Positions 25,288-35,800 of a DNA stretch of 64,000 nucleotides are shown here, piece by piece (positions within the stretch are counted from its first letter, which is position 1; every line of letters starts with the position of its first letter). The DNA comes from Bacteroidia bacterium. Lineage in GTDB: Bacteria > Bacteroidota > Bacteroidia > J057. The notes beneath the pieces are model-generated. The model had not been told where the DNA came from and ran no database searches. It saw only the letters and a program-made list of their open reading frames with translations. The stretch covers positions 1 through 64,000 of the forward strand of contig JAUIKF010000019.1 of assembly GCA_030430575.1 (NCBI GenBank). Reading direction: 5' to 3'. Both the position numbers and the translations under genes were made by a program.

Positions 25288-27011
25288 GGGTTGATAATAG
25301 CTTGTATAGAGTCAATGATAGAAGTATAGCGAGCTACTTCCGTTTGGGCGCGGTTTACCTGATTCTGAACCTTGCGAATAGCTGCTGTTTGACCTGGAAA
25401 TAGGTCCTTGTATCGTTTTAAGGCTTGTTTACGCCCGCTAAGATTAGCCTCCGCCGCCCGTAATTTCTCGCGGTTTACCTCGATCAAGGCTTCATTTGCA
25501 GTGCGTAGATTTTTCTGGGCTTCTATTTTCAGGGAATCTGCTTTTTGCTGGGCAACTATCGCCTCCTGCGTTTTTGCCTCTGCCTCATTTTTGGCGATTT
25601 CTGCATCACTTCTTAGCCCATTGGTGTAGATCACCAAAAAAATGGAGCCAACCAGGAGCAGGATTACCACCCCCACAATCCCCAACAACCGCCGCACCCG
25701 CTTCGCCGCCTTCGCCCGCTCCTCCGCCGCCAGCCGCTCCGCCTTCGCTTTCTGCACAGGCGCCACCAGCGTATCATGAGATATCTCATAACTAAAGCCT
25801 CCCACCGTATTCGCCTCACGGCGAATCAGGTAAGTCTTCGCCAGCTCGCGAAGCAAGTCATCAGTCAAGCCCTCGGACGCAAATTGGCCGATCAAGGCGC
25901 GGCTGTCCACGCTCATCCGACGGCCTTCGCCCGTCGCAGGGTCTGTTGCCAGGAGGCCATCTTCTAGGACGCGTTGTGCGGCAAGACGCTGGTCTTCAGG
26001 GATTTCTGAAAGCTTGCTACGATAATAGTTTTCGTAGAGGTTGCGGAAGTCGGGCAGGTCGGGGAGGTCTACGTCGGGAAGCCCATTATCGTCGCGGTCA
26101 GGCACGCGCCCTTGCTGAATCGCCCGCTCGATCTCTTCGCAGACGATCTGAAGTTGGAAGGCTTCGATGCCTTTGTTCAGCTCGGAAGTCAATTCTTGGG
26201 TGATAGTATGGAGGGCGGCTTCGGTGTATTCGAAGGGGGGCGTGTGGAAGTCTTTTTCCCATGAGCCATCGTCATGGCCTTTCAGTGCGGGTTGGATGAT
26301 GGCTTCACGGGCTTGAGTTGGGGTTAAGGGTTTCAGCTCGTAACGCTTGTGGAGAATGGCAGGCAAGACGTCTTTCATGCTGTCCAGCAAACTCATGCGG
26401 TCGCTGCGAATGGACAAAACGGCTTTGTTGTTGAGGGGGTGCACGGCAAAGCGAAGTTGCTCGGGGGCGAGGCCCTCTAGTTGATCGCGCACCTGAGCGG
26501 GAATGGTGGCGTACAGCAGCTCGGCAAGCTGACGGCGGAAGACCAGTTGCTGGTCCGAAGGGTAGGAAAATAGCTCCTCGAACTGATCGAAAATCAGGAC
26601 AAATTGATCTCGATCGGCGCTTTGGCGCTGTTTGAGCTGAAGCCAAAGACTAGGTTCTACGTCCATTTCGTCCAGAAATGAGGCTGTGTCTGCCTTCGGA
26701 ATCTTGTCAATGATTCGTTGAGTTGTCTCCAGGGGTGAAAAAGACTGCCCTTCGATATAGGTACCAAAGCGTACTTCGATGGGCGTAAAGCGGAAGGCTT
26801 TGGGTTGGTCCTCATCCGTCAGGCGCGGCACGATGCCCGCGCTCAGCAAGGAGCTTTTGCCATAACCTGATTTCCCAAACAGCACCACGAGCTTCTCCAA
26901 CATCAAGAAGTCATGCAGGTTCTCGATGTCTTCGTCCCGTCCAAAGAAGAGGTGGCGGTCGCTGGTGGTGAATGGCTGTACGCCGAGGTATCGGTTTCTT
27001 TTAGCAGGCAT
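25284..27011 (-). CDS. Membrane-anchored STAND NTPase (nSTAND1-like) with coiled-coil tail
   Basis: A 575-residue protein. [20 protein letters not shown] is the classic nSTAND1 entry, followed by Walker [10 protein letters not shown] (46-54), Walker [12 protein letters not shown] (138-148), and a winged-helix-like region with [20 protein letters not shown] near 400-425, typical of the STAND C-terminal helical domain. One transmembrane helix (about 443-465, [16 protein letters not shown]) is followed by a roughly 100-residue Ala/Glu/Lys coiled coil. STAND proteins are signal-dependent molecular switches used in prokaryotic immunity and conflict. With the NTPase in the cytosol, the coiled coil would lie in the periplasm, where the co-translated secreted LRR protein would also be. 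The SIR2-like gene is 280 bases upstream on the same strand. Confidence 0.9.
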   Translation of the reverse strand: MPAKRNRYLGVQPFTTSDRHLFFGRDEDIENLHDFLMLEKLVVLFGKSGYGKSSLLSAGIVPRLTDEDQPKAFRFTPIEVRFGTYIEGQSFSPLETTQRIIDKIPKADTASFLDEMDVEPSLWLQLKQRQSADRDQFVLIFDQFEELFSYPSDQQLVFRRQLAELLYATIPAQVRDQLEGLAPEQLRFAVHPLNNKAVLSIRSDRMSLLDSMKDVLPAILHKRYELKPLTPTQAREAIIQPALKGHDDGSWEKDFHTPPFEYTEAALHTITQELTSELNKGIEAFQLQIVCEEIERAIQQGRVPDRDDNGLPDVDLPDLPDFRNLYENYYRSKLSEIPEDQRLAAQRVLEDGLLATDPATGEGRRMSVDSRALIGQFASEGLTDDLLRELAKTYLIRREANTVGGFSYEISHDTLVAPVQKAKAERLAAEERAKAAKRVRRLLGIVGVVILLLVGSIFLVIYTNGLRSDAEIAKNEAEAKTQEAIVAQQKADSLKIEAQKNLRTANEALIEVNREKLRAAEANLSGRKQALKRYKDLFPGQTAAIRKVQNQVNRAQTEVARYTSIIDSIQAIINP

Positions 27012-27049
27012 GGACAGGGGAGATAATTTGGGTGTCGAAAAAGGTGTTG

Positions 27050-27260
27050 AATAGAAATCTAAAAAGGCTTTGCCTTTGCTCTTTTAAACCCCTCCGCGCT
27101 ACCCCGTTCCCCTTAAAAAGGGAACAACCCGCCATTAATCTCAAAATGGCTTTGCCAATTTCTATAGTCCCCTCTTGAGGCCTGTCCCGAGGTCCCTGAG
27201 CTTGTCGAAGGGGCCGAGGGAGTGACGCCAAAGCCGAAGGCTTTGGCAGGGGTTTAAACG
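27050..27260. repeat. GGCTTTGCC / GAGCTTGTCGAAGG repeat region between SIR2 and STAND genes
   Basis: The 280-base gap holds three GGCTTTGCC/GGCTTTGGC words, CCCTTAAAAAGGG, and CCCTGAGCTTGTCGAAGGGG (a form also echoed at 43600 and near 46550). A GCCAAAGCCGAAGGCTTTGGC hairpin ends near 27249. No gene is seen. It resembles the 2700-2930 region. Confidence 0.6.
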
Positions 27261-27291
27261 AGAAACCAATATGCAACATGCTGATCATCAG

Positions 27292-28362
27292 TTAGTTAAG
27301 CTTTTTCGCCAAATCCATCAAATTCTTCCTCACCTTCGCCAGCATAATCCCCAAATGCTCCTGCGTACTGGTGCCGTCAGTCTTGAGCTGTTCATGTTGA
27401 TGAAATTCGGCTTCCATCATAGAAATCAGCGTCTGATCATCCGCGTCCAATTGATTGGCAAATATCTTCATCATCTGGAAGGCTGCTGGATAGTCCGCTT
27501 TCTCCACCAGTTGCACAATGGTGGTGGCAGTAGGGGAGAGGGTATCGACAAGTTGGCGCAGCTGGTTGGGGTATTTTTGGGAAAACCGCTGGTGCAATTC
27601 ATCAAAAAAACTGGCATCCGCGCCGATGTATTTGACATTAAACTGTTGCAAAAAGAACTGCTGGGCGTCTTCACTGCTAAAGGTAGTCTTGAGGACGTAG
27701 TTGCTGCTGTTGTTGGAGAAGCGGTCCTTATTCATGTTGAGGTAACGCATGAAGAGCTGGGTGTACCAGCGCTCGAAGTGAAATCCCACAAAGATATAGG
27801 TGGTGGTTTTGTGTAGGAGAGTGCGCAAAATATTGGGGACGTGGGTATCCGCCAGCAAGACCTTTAGCATCTGAAACAAGTCATCGTAGTCTAGCAACAA
27901 CGATTCCCTGTCTTCCACGCTCCCACAAAGGTTAAACAGCAAGGGCTTTTCCCGATTGGGTTTGCCTACCTCATAGTCATGTGTTTTGTAGTGACTAGTG
28001 AAGTAATCGAACTGCAAAGGCTGGCGATATTGGGCGAAGGTATCTACCAGTTTTTTGTCAGGATTGGCAGAAACGATGAGAGGGAAAGGCATTTCAGCAA
28101 TTTTTTTCAATATCCCTTCATCCATCTCAAAGCCTTTGTAGAAGCGCGAAGCCTCCTTCTGTGCAATGGTTTTTGCCTCACTATCGGCGAAGAGGTACAG
28201 CCCTTCCCGCTGATACGCACGCAGCAATTTTTCCCCCAATTTCTCCCCCAAATGCGTTGTCAAAGCCCCCTGCGCGCCCTGCAAAAAGCCATGCCCCAGC
28301 AGCAAAACCGCATTTTGCTCCTCAATATCTGCCAACAGATCATCCCAGTCAAAATTCTCCAT
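27292..28362 (-). CDS. SIR2-like domain protein with C-terminal effector-associated helical domain
   Basis: A 356-residue protein. The SIR2/Rossmann pattern is visible as VLLLGHGF (19-26, GAGxS position), LIVSANPDKKL (95-105, matching TTNxDxL), LLFNLCGSVED (141-151, matching KLHGsxxD), a DYDDLFQML helix and TYIFVGFHFERW (188-199, matching hhGxSxxD). SIR2 domains in defence systems usually hydrolyse NAD+. Here Asn100 is kept, but Cys146 stands where the catalytic His of LHG is expected, so activity is uncertain. Residues about 275-356 are an all-helical domain with EAEFHQHEQLKTDGTSTQEH, like effector-associated domains that couple effectors to STAND NTPases. The STAND gene follows on the same strand. 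Confidence 0.82.
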   Translation of the reverse strand: MENFDWDDLLADIEEQNAVLLLGHGFLQGAQGALTTHLGEKLGEKLLRAYQREGLYLFADSEAKTIAQKEASRFYKGFEMDEGILKKIAEMPFPLIVSANPDKKLVDTFAQYRQPLQFDYFTSHYKTHDYEVGKPNREKPLLFNLCGSVEDRESLLLDYDDLFQMLKVLLADTHVPNILRTLLHKTTTYIFVGFHFERWYTQLFMRYLNMNKDRFSNNSSNYVLKTTFSSEDAQQFFLQQFNVKYIGADASFFDELHQRFSQKYPNQLRQLVDTLSPTATTIVQLVEKADYPAAFQMMKIFANQLDADDQTLISMMEAEFHQHEQLKTDGTSTQEHLGIMLAKVRKNLMDLAKKLN

Positions 28363-28412
28363 AGATCAATTCATTCTTTACTCTCAAATTATCAATTAAT
28401 TCGAAGATAATG

Positions 28413-28522
28413 AAATCATCAAAATTGATGATTTTGGGGAAGGAAAGAAGAAAAAACCACAGATTATACAGATTCCCACAGATTTTATTCTTTAATCCGT
28501 GGAAACCTGTATAGTCCGTGGT
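28413..28522. repeat. Palindrome plus 29-base-arm CCACGGATT hairpin upstream of the SIR2-like gene
   Basis: AAATCATCAA and its inverse are separated by two bases at 28413-28434. Then the left arm ACCACAGATTATACAGATTC... (28456-28484) is inverse to 28494-28522 in 24 of 29 positions, and every mismatch is of G-U type. Nine bases form the loop. This could be an operator or leader for the island or a 3' structure of the HYR gene. Confidence 0.75.
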
Positions 28523-28557
28523 GAATATTAGATTAGGCGCAAAGTGATCGTTCGAAA

Positions 28558-31500
28558 TTAGAACTTTCGAACTTTTATCGTTTTCCGCTGAATCCCCGCA
28601 CTTACCTCTAGCAGATAAGTACCTGCTGGCAGGTGCTCCATCGAGATGCGCTGATCGATCGTGCCAGCCGCTGAAGCACCCGTTTCGTATCCGTAAACCC
28701 GCTGTCCCGTCAGGTTTGAGAGGCGAACATGATAGGTCTCCCCTGGTAAGGCATTTTCCACTTCGATGAAAAGGTGTTCACTGAAAGGGTTGGGATAAGC
28801 TTTCAGACTCAACTCTGTGCCCATAGCCTCGACACCTAGTCTAACTGGATTGCCATTGATCGAGATATTGTCAAAGGTCGCCTGACCTGATGGTCCTGCT
28901 GTAGTACTGAAGAGTACTAGGTAGAGGGGACTGCTAAGCAGGTTGGGATAGGAAGTAACCTGTGTCCAATTGACACCATCGGCGGAGACATGACCCGTGA
29001 TTGTACCGCCAGCACGGTAGAGGCGCAGCCAGTATGGCTTGCTTGCGGCTGTGCTTGCTGTGCTTAGTGGGAAGCCTCCTGTGGTAGCCCGGAAAGTCAT
29101 TATGGGAACGCTGGTGCCTGTCAGAAGCATGGTGGCGTGTGTGGAGTTGTTGGTTAAATTTTGGCGCATCATGATGCCAGCCTGATCATAATAGCTGTTG
29201 CCTGCGGGCGTCACCCGAGCGCGGAAGTCAATGATGCTAGTGCTATTGGGAATCGTGACGCCACAGAAATTATCAGTCGCCGTACTGACGTTCCCACCCG
29301 CTGACTGGAGGGTGAGTGTCTGAGTGGTGGAGTTATAATTGGTGTGGCAGCCATTGCCATTACCGACCGTGTTATTGGACCAACCTGTGGGCGTAGGGCT
29401 ACCTTGCTCTACCACAGTGATCTCAAAGGCGCAATGGCCCACATTATTTGCCTTATCGGCGGCAGTCCAGTTAAAGGGGGTTACGCCTACGGCACAGAAG
29501 CTACCACTCAGCGGGAAACCTGAGATGGTGATTTTATTGGGCGAATTGCAATTGTCTGTAGCGGTAAGGGCAGGGAAGGTGAAATAGCTGCCCCCACTAT
29601 ATGCTGGGACGATGATGGTCGAATCATCTGGACAATTGTCGAAGACGGGTGCTTCGCGGTCGCGAATTTTGACATTATAGCTACATACACTACTATTGCC
29701 ATGAACATCTATGGCCGTCCAGGTCACTAGGGTTTTTCCTTTGGGAAAAACGACTCCATCCAAGCTATTGGATTGGGTGTAGTCATTGACGACAGACTGA
29801 AGCTGGCAATTGTCCGAAACTGTAGGGTCGAGGTCTGAACCGACGGCCAAGTGGTCACATACACCGGGATCAGCATTGCGTACAACATTGGAAGTGGGAC
29901 AGGTAAAGGAAGGTGCTTCCGTATCATTCACAGTCACTGTGAATGAGCAGCTCGCTGTGTTACCAGAGGCGTCTGTGACTACATAGGCTTCAGTCGTGCC
30001 CCCGATAGGAAAAGCCCCTCCACTGCCCAAGCCAGCCGTAAGTGTAGTCGTCTGACCAGAACAGTTGTCCGTACCTACAGGAGGAGTATAGGTCACTATT
30101 GCATCACAACTGCCTACGTCATTTGATTGGGTAATATTGGTTGGGCAGCTGATCACTGGTAATTCGGCATCCTGTATAGTTACTGTAAATGAACAACTCA
30201 TAGTATTTCCACTTCCATCAATCACCATATAAGATAGCTCCGTGATTCCTACAGGAAATTCATCCCCAGAAGTCAGGCCTGTAGCATCTGCTTGGGAATG
30301 ACTAGCACTGCAATTATCATCACTGCTAATGGTATAGGTCACGACAGCTCCACACAGGCCCTGTTCATTGTTCTGAGAGATATTATTAGGACAGTTGATT
30401 GTGGGATTCTCATTATCCTTCACAGTTACGGAGGTCGTGCAATTGTCGCTTTCTCCATTGACATCGATGATTGTCAAGGAAACCTGATGCGGCGAAATAG
30501 AGAGGCTTGTACAGTCAAAAGTTGAGGTGCTGATCGCAATGCTTTGTAGCCCACATGCTGCAGTACTGCCATTATCTATATCAGATACAGCGATACTAGC
30601 CAATCCTAATGGATCTAGATATACCTCAAGAGAGGAGTGGCAAGCTGCCTCAGCAGCTTCACAGCATGGGTTGTCATCATCCCTGACAGTGATCGTAGCA
30701 TTACAATTATTAGTATTGCCATTATCATCGTTAACTACCACAGCTACCGTCAGTGTCTGGCCTACCTCATCACAGTCAAAAGAAGAAGGGGAAATAGATT
30801 GTATATTAACTGTCCCACAATTATCAGTAGAGGAAGACAAGAGATCTGCCTCAGTAAGGGTATAAGTCCTATCCAATCCTAATTGAACACTTGTGGTCTT
30901 GCAGGAGATAGTGGGTGGGGTATTGTCTGTGTCAAAGCTCATTTTCCAGGAGATAATAGACGTACAACTATCCATAGGGTCAAATAACTTGGCATATAAG
31001 GTGTGGGTGCCCTGGGCGATTGAGGGATAAAAAGTCTGAGAAGCTGAATCATATACCCCCGCCGAGATCGTCGCTGCGGCATTCGTGAAGATCCCTTTAA
31101 TCTGCCAATCTTGGGTATTGCCAATTTGAAAAGCTGGATTGATATTGGGACAGGTAAATACGGATTTAGCTATCACAATTTCATTATTAGTGATCCCAGA
31201 AACAACTCCGTGTATATCCTCTACGACTCCTTCATTCACAAAATTCCCAAAGTGATGCACTTGATTTTGGGCCAGCTTCGTATGACCTTCATTGGTGATC
31301 GTGCCGAAATTGTCGATGCTGTCTGTGCTAGCAATATGGAGAAAAGAGACACAGCCCAGATTGTGAAATTCTGAGGTATTTTCAATAGCGAGGGCCTTGC
31401 CCGTGATAGCTCCGGAAGCCCCAATTGTTATGCTCCCCGAATTGTTAAAAATAACATTCCTACCAGACACATCAACAATTCGTATAGCATCTGAAGTGGT

Positions 31501-32655
31501 ATTGTCAATGGTGATAAGCCCCCCTTCTCTATTATTAAAATTCCGCTCAAGAAGTAGGCCTTGAGCAGGTCCATTTCCGCCAATATTCAAGGTACCCTCG
31601 TTCGTGAATGTGCTTCCGAACGTATAAATGGCTGGCCCTTGGGTATTGCTAATCGTCACGAGTCCGCCGAGTTTATTAGTGGAGTTCCCTCCAGAGGTGA
31701 GGTAAACCCCTGATTCCTTGATTGTCCCATATTTGCCAATGTGAAATGTTCCCTCATTCTTAACCCCCCCAGACTGCGTGGATACAGCATGTTCGTTGGT
31801 ATTGTCTATCGTCACTTTCCCTCCTAGATAGTTGTTTAAATTGCCCAGGATAATACGGACGCCTAGCTTGACACTCCCATTTCTCCCAATGATTAATTCG
31901 CCATAATTTTCGAACTTGCCACCAGTCGTACATAACAAGGCCCAAAAGTCTGTCTGGACAATCTTAATAACTCCTGTTGAATTATTGGTGATGGTCTTAT
32001 TAGTAATAATACCATAGGCCTTTATCTTCTTGGCCGCTCCGATGGTGATGGTACCATCATTAGAAAAGGTACCACCATTATGTCTTATTCCCATATCTTC
32101 ACAATCATCGATTTCGATAACTCCTGTTACATCATTATGGAATATCCCCTTTTGCATATATATGCCTGCAGGGTCAAAGTTAAACCCACTACCCTTAATA
32201 GGACCATTTTGCCCAATTATAATGGATCCTGAATTTTGAATTTCGCCGCTATTATTGATCCCAATGTAGATATTGTCAACAGTGACTGTGCCCCCATTTT
32301 TAATATCCAATAAACCGTCTGTTTCTATAGCAATTCCGTTGTTAGCACCTTGATTATTGTTACCACTGATCGTAAGGGTTCCGCCATTTTGTACCGTAAG
32401 TGAGGCGTCCGTTTCTATAACAATTCTTTTGGCTAATCCCGTGATATTATTTGCGATGATAGGAGCTCTGGTGACATTGGGGATGGTCAATATAGAATTG
32501 GCTGTAGGAGTGCCTGTGGGATTCCAGTTGTTTGCATTCATAAAGCCTGCATTCGTTCCCCCAGTCCACGTCTGCGCCTGGGCATGTAGGGTGTGTGATA
32601 GAAATAGAGTGATGGAAAATAGGAATAGTACCTTCATACAAAATTGAGATTTCAT
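28558..32655 (-). CDS. HYR-domain surface protein with type IX sorting domain
   Basis: A 1365-residue secreted protein. A signal peptide ends near LHAQAQ. Residues about 25-490 are a right-handed, Asn/Gly-rich repeat region (NSGSIIIGQNG, NEGTLNIGGNG, FENYGELIIGRNG), probably a beta-helix. At least five hyalin-type HYR domains then follow with ISCPTNITQSNDVGSC, TDNCS and SCSFTVTV patterns. Then comes a concanavalin-like region (ATFDNISING) and a C-terminal sorting domain (AYPNPFSEHLFIEVENALPG ... LPAGTYLLEVSAG). It is likely exported by the type IX system and attached to the surface. The start at 32655 (MKSQF) or 32637 (MKVLF) is preferred to 32754. A hybrid sensor gene lies 200 bases upstream on the same strand and may control it. 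Confidence 0.92.
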   Translation of the reverse strand: MKSQFCMKVLFLFSITLFLSHTLHAQAQTWTGGTNAGFMNANNWNPTGTPTANSILTIPNVTRAPIIANNITGLAKRIVIETDASLTVQNGGTLTISGNNNQGANNGIAIETDGLLDIKNGGTVTVDNIYIGINNSGEIQNSGSIIIGQNGPIKGSGFNFDPAGIYMQKGIFHNDVTGVIEIDDCEDMGIRHNGGTFSNDGTITIGAAKKIKAYGIITNKTITNNSTGVIKIVQTDFWALLCTTGGKFENYGELIIGRNGSVKLGVRIILGNLNNYLGGKVTIDNTNEHAVSTQSGGVKNEGTFHIGKYGTIKESGVYLTSGGNSTNKLGGLVTISNTQGPAIYTFGSTFTNEGTLNIGGNGPAQGLLLERNFNNREGGLITIDNTTSDAIRIVDVSGRNVIFNNSGSITIGASGAITGKALAIENTSEFHNLGCVSFLHIASTDSIDNFGTITNEGHTKLAQNQVHHFGNFVNEGVVEDIHGVVSGITNNEIVIAKSVFTCPNINPAFQIGNTQDWQIKGIFTNAAATISAGVYDSASQTFYPSIAQGTHTLYAKLFDPMDSCTSIISWKMSFDTDNTPPTISCKTTSVQLGLDRTYTLTEADLLSSSTDNCGTVNIQSISPSSFDCDEVGQTLTVAVVVNDDNGNTNNCNATITVRDDDNPCCEAAEAACHSSLEVYLDPLGLASIAVSDIDNGSTAACGLQSIAISTSTFDCTSLSISPHQVSLTIIDVNGESDNCTTSVTVKDNENPTINCPNNISQNNEQGLCGAVVTYTISSDDNCSASHSQADATGLTSGDEFPVGITELSYMVIDGSGNTMSCSFTVTIQDAELPVISCPTNITQSNDVGSCDAIVTYTPPVGTDNCSGQTTTLTAGLGSGGAFPIGGTTEAYVVTDASGNTASCSFTVTVNDTEAPSFTCPTSNVVRNADPGVCDHLAVGSDLDPTVSDNCQLQSVVNDYTQSNSLDGVVFPKGKTLVTWTAIDVHGNSSVCSYNVKIRDREAPVFDNCPDDSTIIVPAYSGGSYFTFPALTATDNCNSPNKITISGFPLSGSFCAVGVTPFNWTAADKANNVGHCAFEITVVEQGSPTPTGWSNNTVGNGNGCHTNYNSTTQTLTLQSAGGNVSTATDNFCGVTIPNSTSIIDFRARVTPAGNSYYDQAGIMMRQNLTNNSTHATMLLTGTSVPIMTFRATTGGFPLSTASTAASKPYWLRLYRAGGTITGHVSADGVNWTQVTSYPNLLSSPLYLVLFSTTAGPSGQATFDNISINGNPVRLGVEAMGTELSLKAYPNPFSEHLFIEVENALPGETYHVRLSNLTGQRVYGYETGASAAGTIDQRISMEHLPAGTYLLEVSAGIQRKTIKVRKF

Positions 32656-32853
32656 GGTATTTAGTTTTAGTGATTTATTTGCACAAAGGTCATTTCCCAC
32701 CAATAAAGTGGATGTCACTATTGTCTTAAAAAATGTCCCTATTATCCAACCCATTGATAATCAATAGATTGAGGGGAAATTTTTCGATAAAAAAGCACAC
32801 CGATGAGAAATCTGTATGATGGAGGGAATGCTAGAAAAGGGAAGGTGATGTCC

Positions 32854-35800
32854 TTATTTCCTTACAGATAGGGGAGTAATCCCAAACTCTTTACTGAAAA
32901 CTCTGGAGAAATAACTGGGATTGCTAAAGCCTGTTGTATAGGCAATATCAGCTACCGTCATGTCTGTATTTTTGAGCATTTCTGTTGCTGCTTGCAAGCG
33001 AATAAAGCGAATGAATAACGCAACCGACCTGCCTGTCAGGGCCTTGACTTTGTTGTAAAGCTGGCTGCGGCTAACGCCAAATTCAATGCATAATTCTTTT
33101 GTCCCATAGTCGCCCTCATCGAGATGCATAGTGATGAGTTCACGAAATTTGGTGATAAAAGCATCTTCCTGCTGGATCGCAGGATCATTGGTAGGACTCA
33201 AGGGCGTCCCACTCCCATATCGAGCTTGGAGCTTCTGACGAAGCTCCAATAACTTCCTGAGCCTAACGAACAATTCTGCCTGGTTGAAGGGCTTGGACAG
33301 ATAAGCATCTGCCCCGCGCTCTAAGCCTGCGATGCGGGAATCATCATCTACCCATGCAGTCAATATAACGATAGGAATATGGCTTGTCCGTTCATCTTTT
33401 TTCAATGTATCACATAGCTCAAACCCATCCTTACGTGGCATCATCACATCACTGATGATGATGTCCGGTACCTGGAGAATAGCTATCTCAATCCCTTCTT
33501 GCCCATCGTGTGCTAGGCTCAGGTTGTAATCGTCTTGCAGACAAGCCACCAGGTATTGCATCACGTCGGGGTTGTCCTCGACGATCAGGAGATTGGGTAA
33601 ATCGTCCTCAACCTGGTCTCGAATATCTTCCAGAAAGTCGGGCTTAATGGTATTTCCAGCCAATTTACTAATATCAATCACCTGAGTAGTTTCCTGTGCC
33701 AGTGGTGCTTCTCTCCGCAAAGGAAGGGTAATGCTAAAAGTTGTTCCTTTACCTAAGGTACTGTTCACCTTTATTTCTCCCTCCATTATCTTGACTAATT
33801 CCGCTACAAGGGTCAAGCCTATACCCGTTCCTTCCTTGGCGCGGGTAGGGGAGCTATCCACTTGGTAGAAATGATCAAAAATAAAAGCGAGCTTTTCTTC
33901 CGCAATTCCGATTCCTGTATCCTGAATAGTGATGAGGAGGTTAGCATCTGGCAAAGATCGAACACTCAACTTCACTGTCCCATTTTCTGGCGTAAACTTG
34001 ATGGCGTTTGACAGTAGATTTGAGATGATCCTCAATATCTTTTTTTCGTCATAATCCATCAAAATGGTGGTAGGGTTAGCATCAAATTTCACCAGAATGT
34101 CTTTCTGCTTCGCCAGCGACTCGAAGGATTCAGCAATATATTTGAGGTAGGCAACTATATCTGCCTGTTGTAGATTCAGGGTCAGTTTTCCTGACTCCAG
34201 CTTGCGCAGGTCCAAAATCTGGTTGACGAGATTGAGCAAGTTTTCTGTATTTCTGCGAATGAGTTTTTTCTCATTATTTGTCCCTGGGATAAGGTCTACC
34301 ACCCCAGATATGATAGAAAGCGGTGTCCGAAATTCATGAGAAATACGGGTGAAAAAGCGCGCTTTGTCTCGGTCAAGTGCTTCAAGCTGTTCCTTCTGTG
34401 CTCGGATTTCTTGTGTACGCTCATCGATAATCTCTTCGAGTTCCATGTTTTTTCCCCTCAATCGCTGCAATCGCCATTGAACAAACGCATAGATTCCAGT
34501 ACCTCCCAATAAGATAAAAAATGCATAGGCCCAGAAAGTTTCGTACCAAGGTGGAAGGATTTGAAATTTCCACCCTCTTTTTTGACTCACGCGAAGATGT
34601 GAATCACGTGCTTGAACCCAAAATGTATAGTTCCCAGTCGGCAGATTGGTATAATCTTTTTTCGTTTCATTTGAATATTTAGACCAGTTTTTATCAAACC
34701 CTTCCAATTGATAGCGATAGCGGATTCTTTCGGGTGCATCATATACAGGCAGCGCAAATTCAAAGCGGAACGCTTGTCGTGAGTAGGGGAGTTGAAGGAG
34801 CGTGGCAGATTCTCCTCCTCCTTTGAGGAGGTCCGTTTGGTTGAGAGTTACTTTTCGTAGGCTAGGCGCAAAAGGAACCTTCTTTGGTACCCGTTTATTG
34901 AGGTCATACCTGACAAGGCCTCCATCTGTGGCCATCCATGCGATATCTGGTACCTCTGGATGGGTATATATATTCCATGAATGCCCAAAGTATTCAAGAC
35001 GTCTCAAGGAATTTTGAAGGGGAATGCCATCAGGGGCTTTGTTTATCCCAAAGATACTAAATGCACGCACGGCCTTCTCATAACCATCTACCCAAAAGCG
35101 GTGTTTTGCGTCCTCATGTACACACATGACCTGACGACGACGAGATGGGTCTACAAGAAGACGGGATATAGAGCTATCTTGAATGAATTCACCCTGAACA
35201 TATCGATATAACCCCAGGAAATTGCAAAATAAGGGTTCTTTTGAAGAGAGGAACACACGGCCTTGCATATTGAATTGATCAAAGACATCTATTTTGGCAG
35301 GTATATAGCTGGAATTTTCTACCCCCATGAGGACTCTTTTCCTCAAGGAATCAGCCGAAACCTGGAGCCGGACATAGCCTTCTTCTAACCCTCCCCACAA
35401 TATCCCCTCTGATGTTTCTACCAAGGTATTAATATTGCTATTCTGTTGGGGAATTTGGCCAATGTTGATCCATTGGCCTCTTTTTTCTATATAGAAGCTC
35501 AGCCCATTTCTCTGTCCCAAGATAAGGCAAGGCGGTAATACCTTAGTGGATAAGATAACGCTTCCTTGATCAGGAGCAATTTGCGTAAAAATTCCTTTCT
35601 GAGGGTTTAATTCAAATCCCCCGCTAGTGGAAATAGCAAATAATTTGTCCCCCCCAGATTTGACATGCCAATTGATGGCCCCATTGGTAGGAAATGATCG
35701 GATTTTAGCTGAACGATATTTTCTGCCAGAAAATTGAAAAATACCTGTCTCTCCTGCAGCATATAAATGTCCTTGATGCCAGGCGACATCTGTGATCAGT

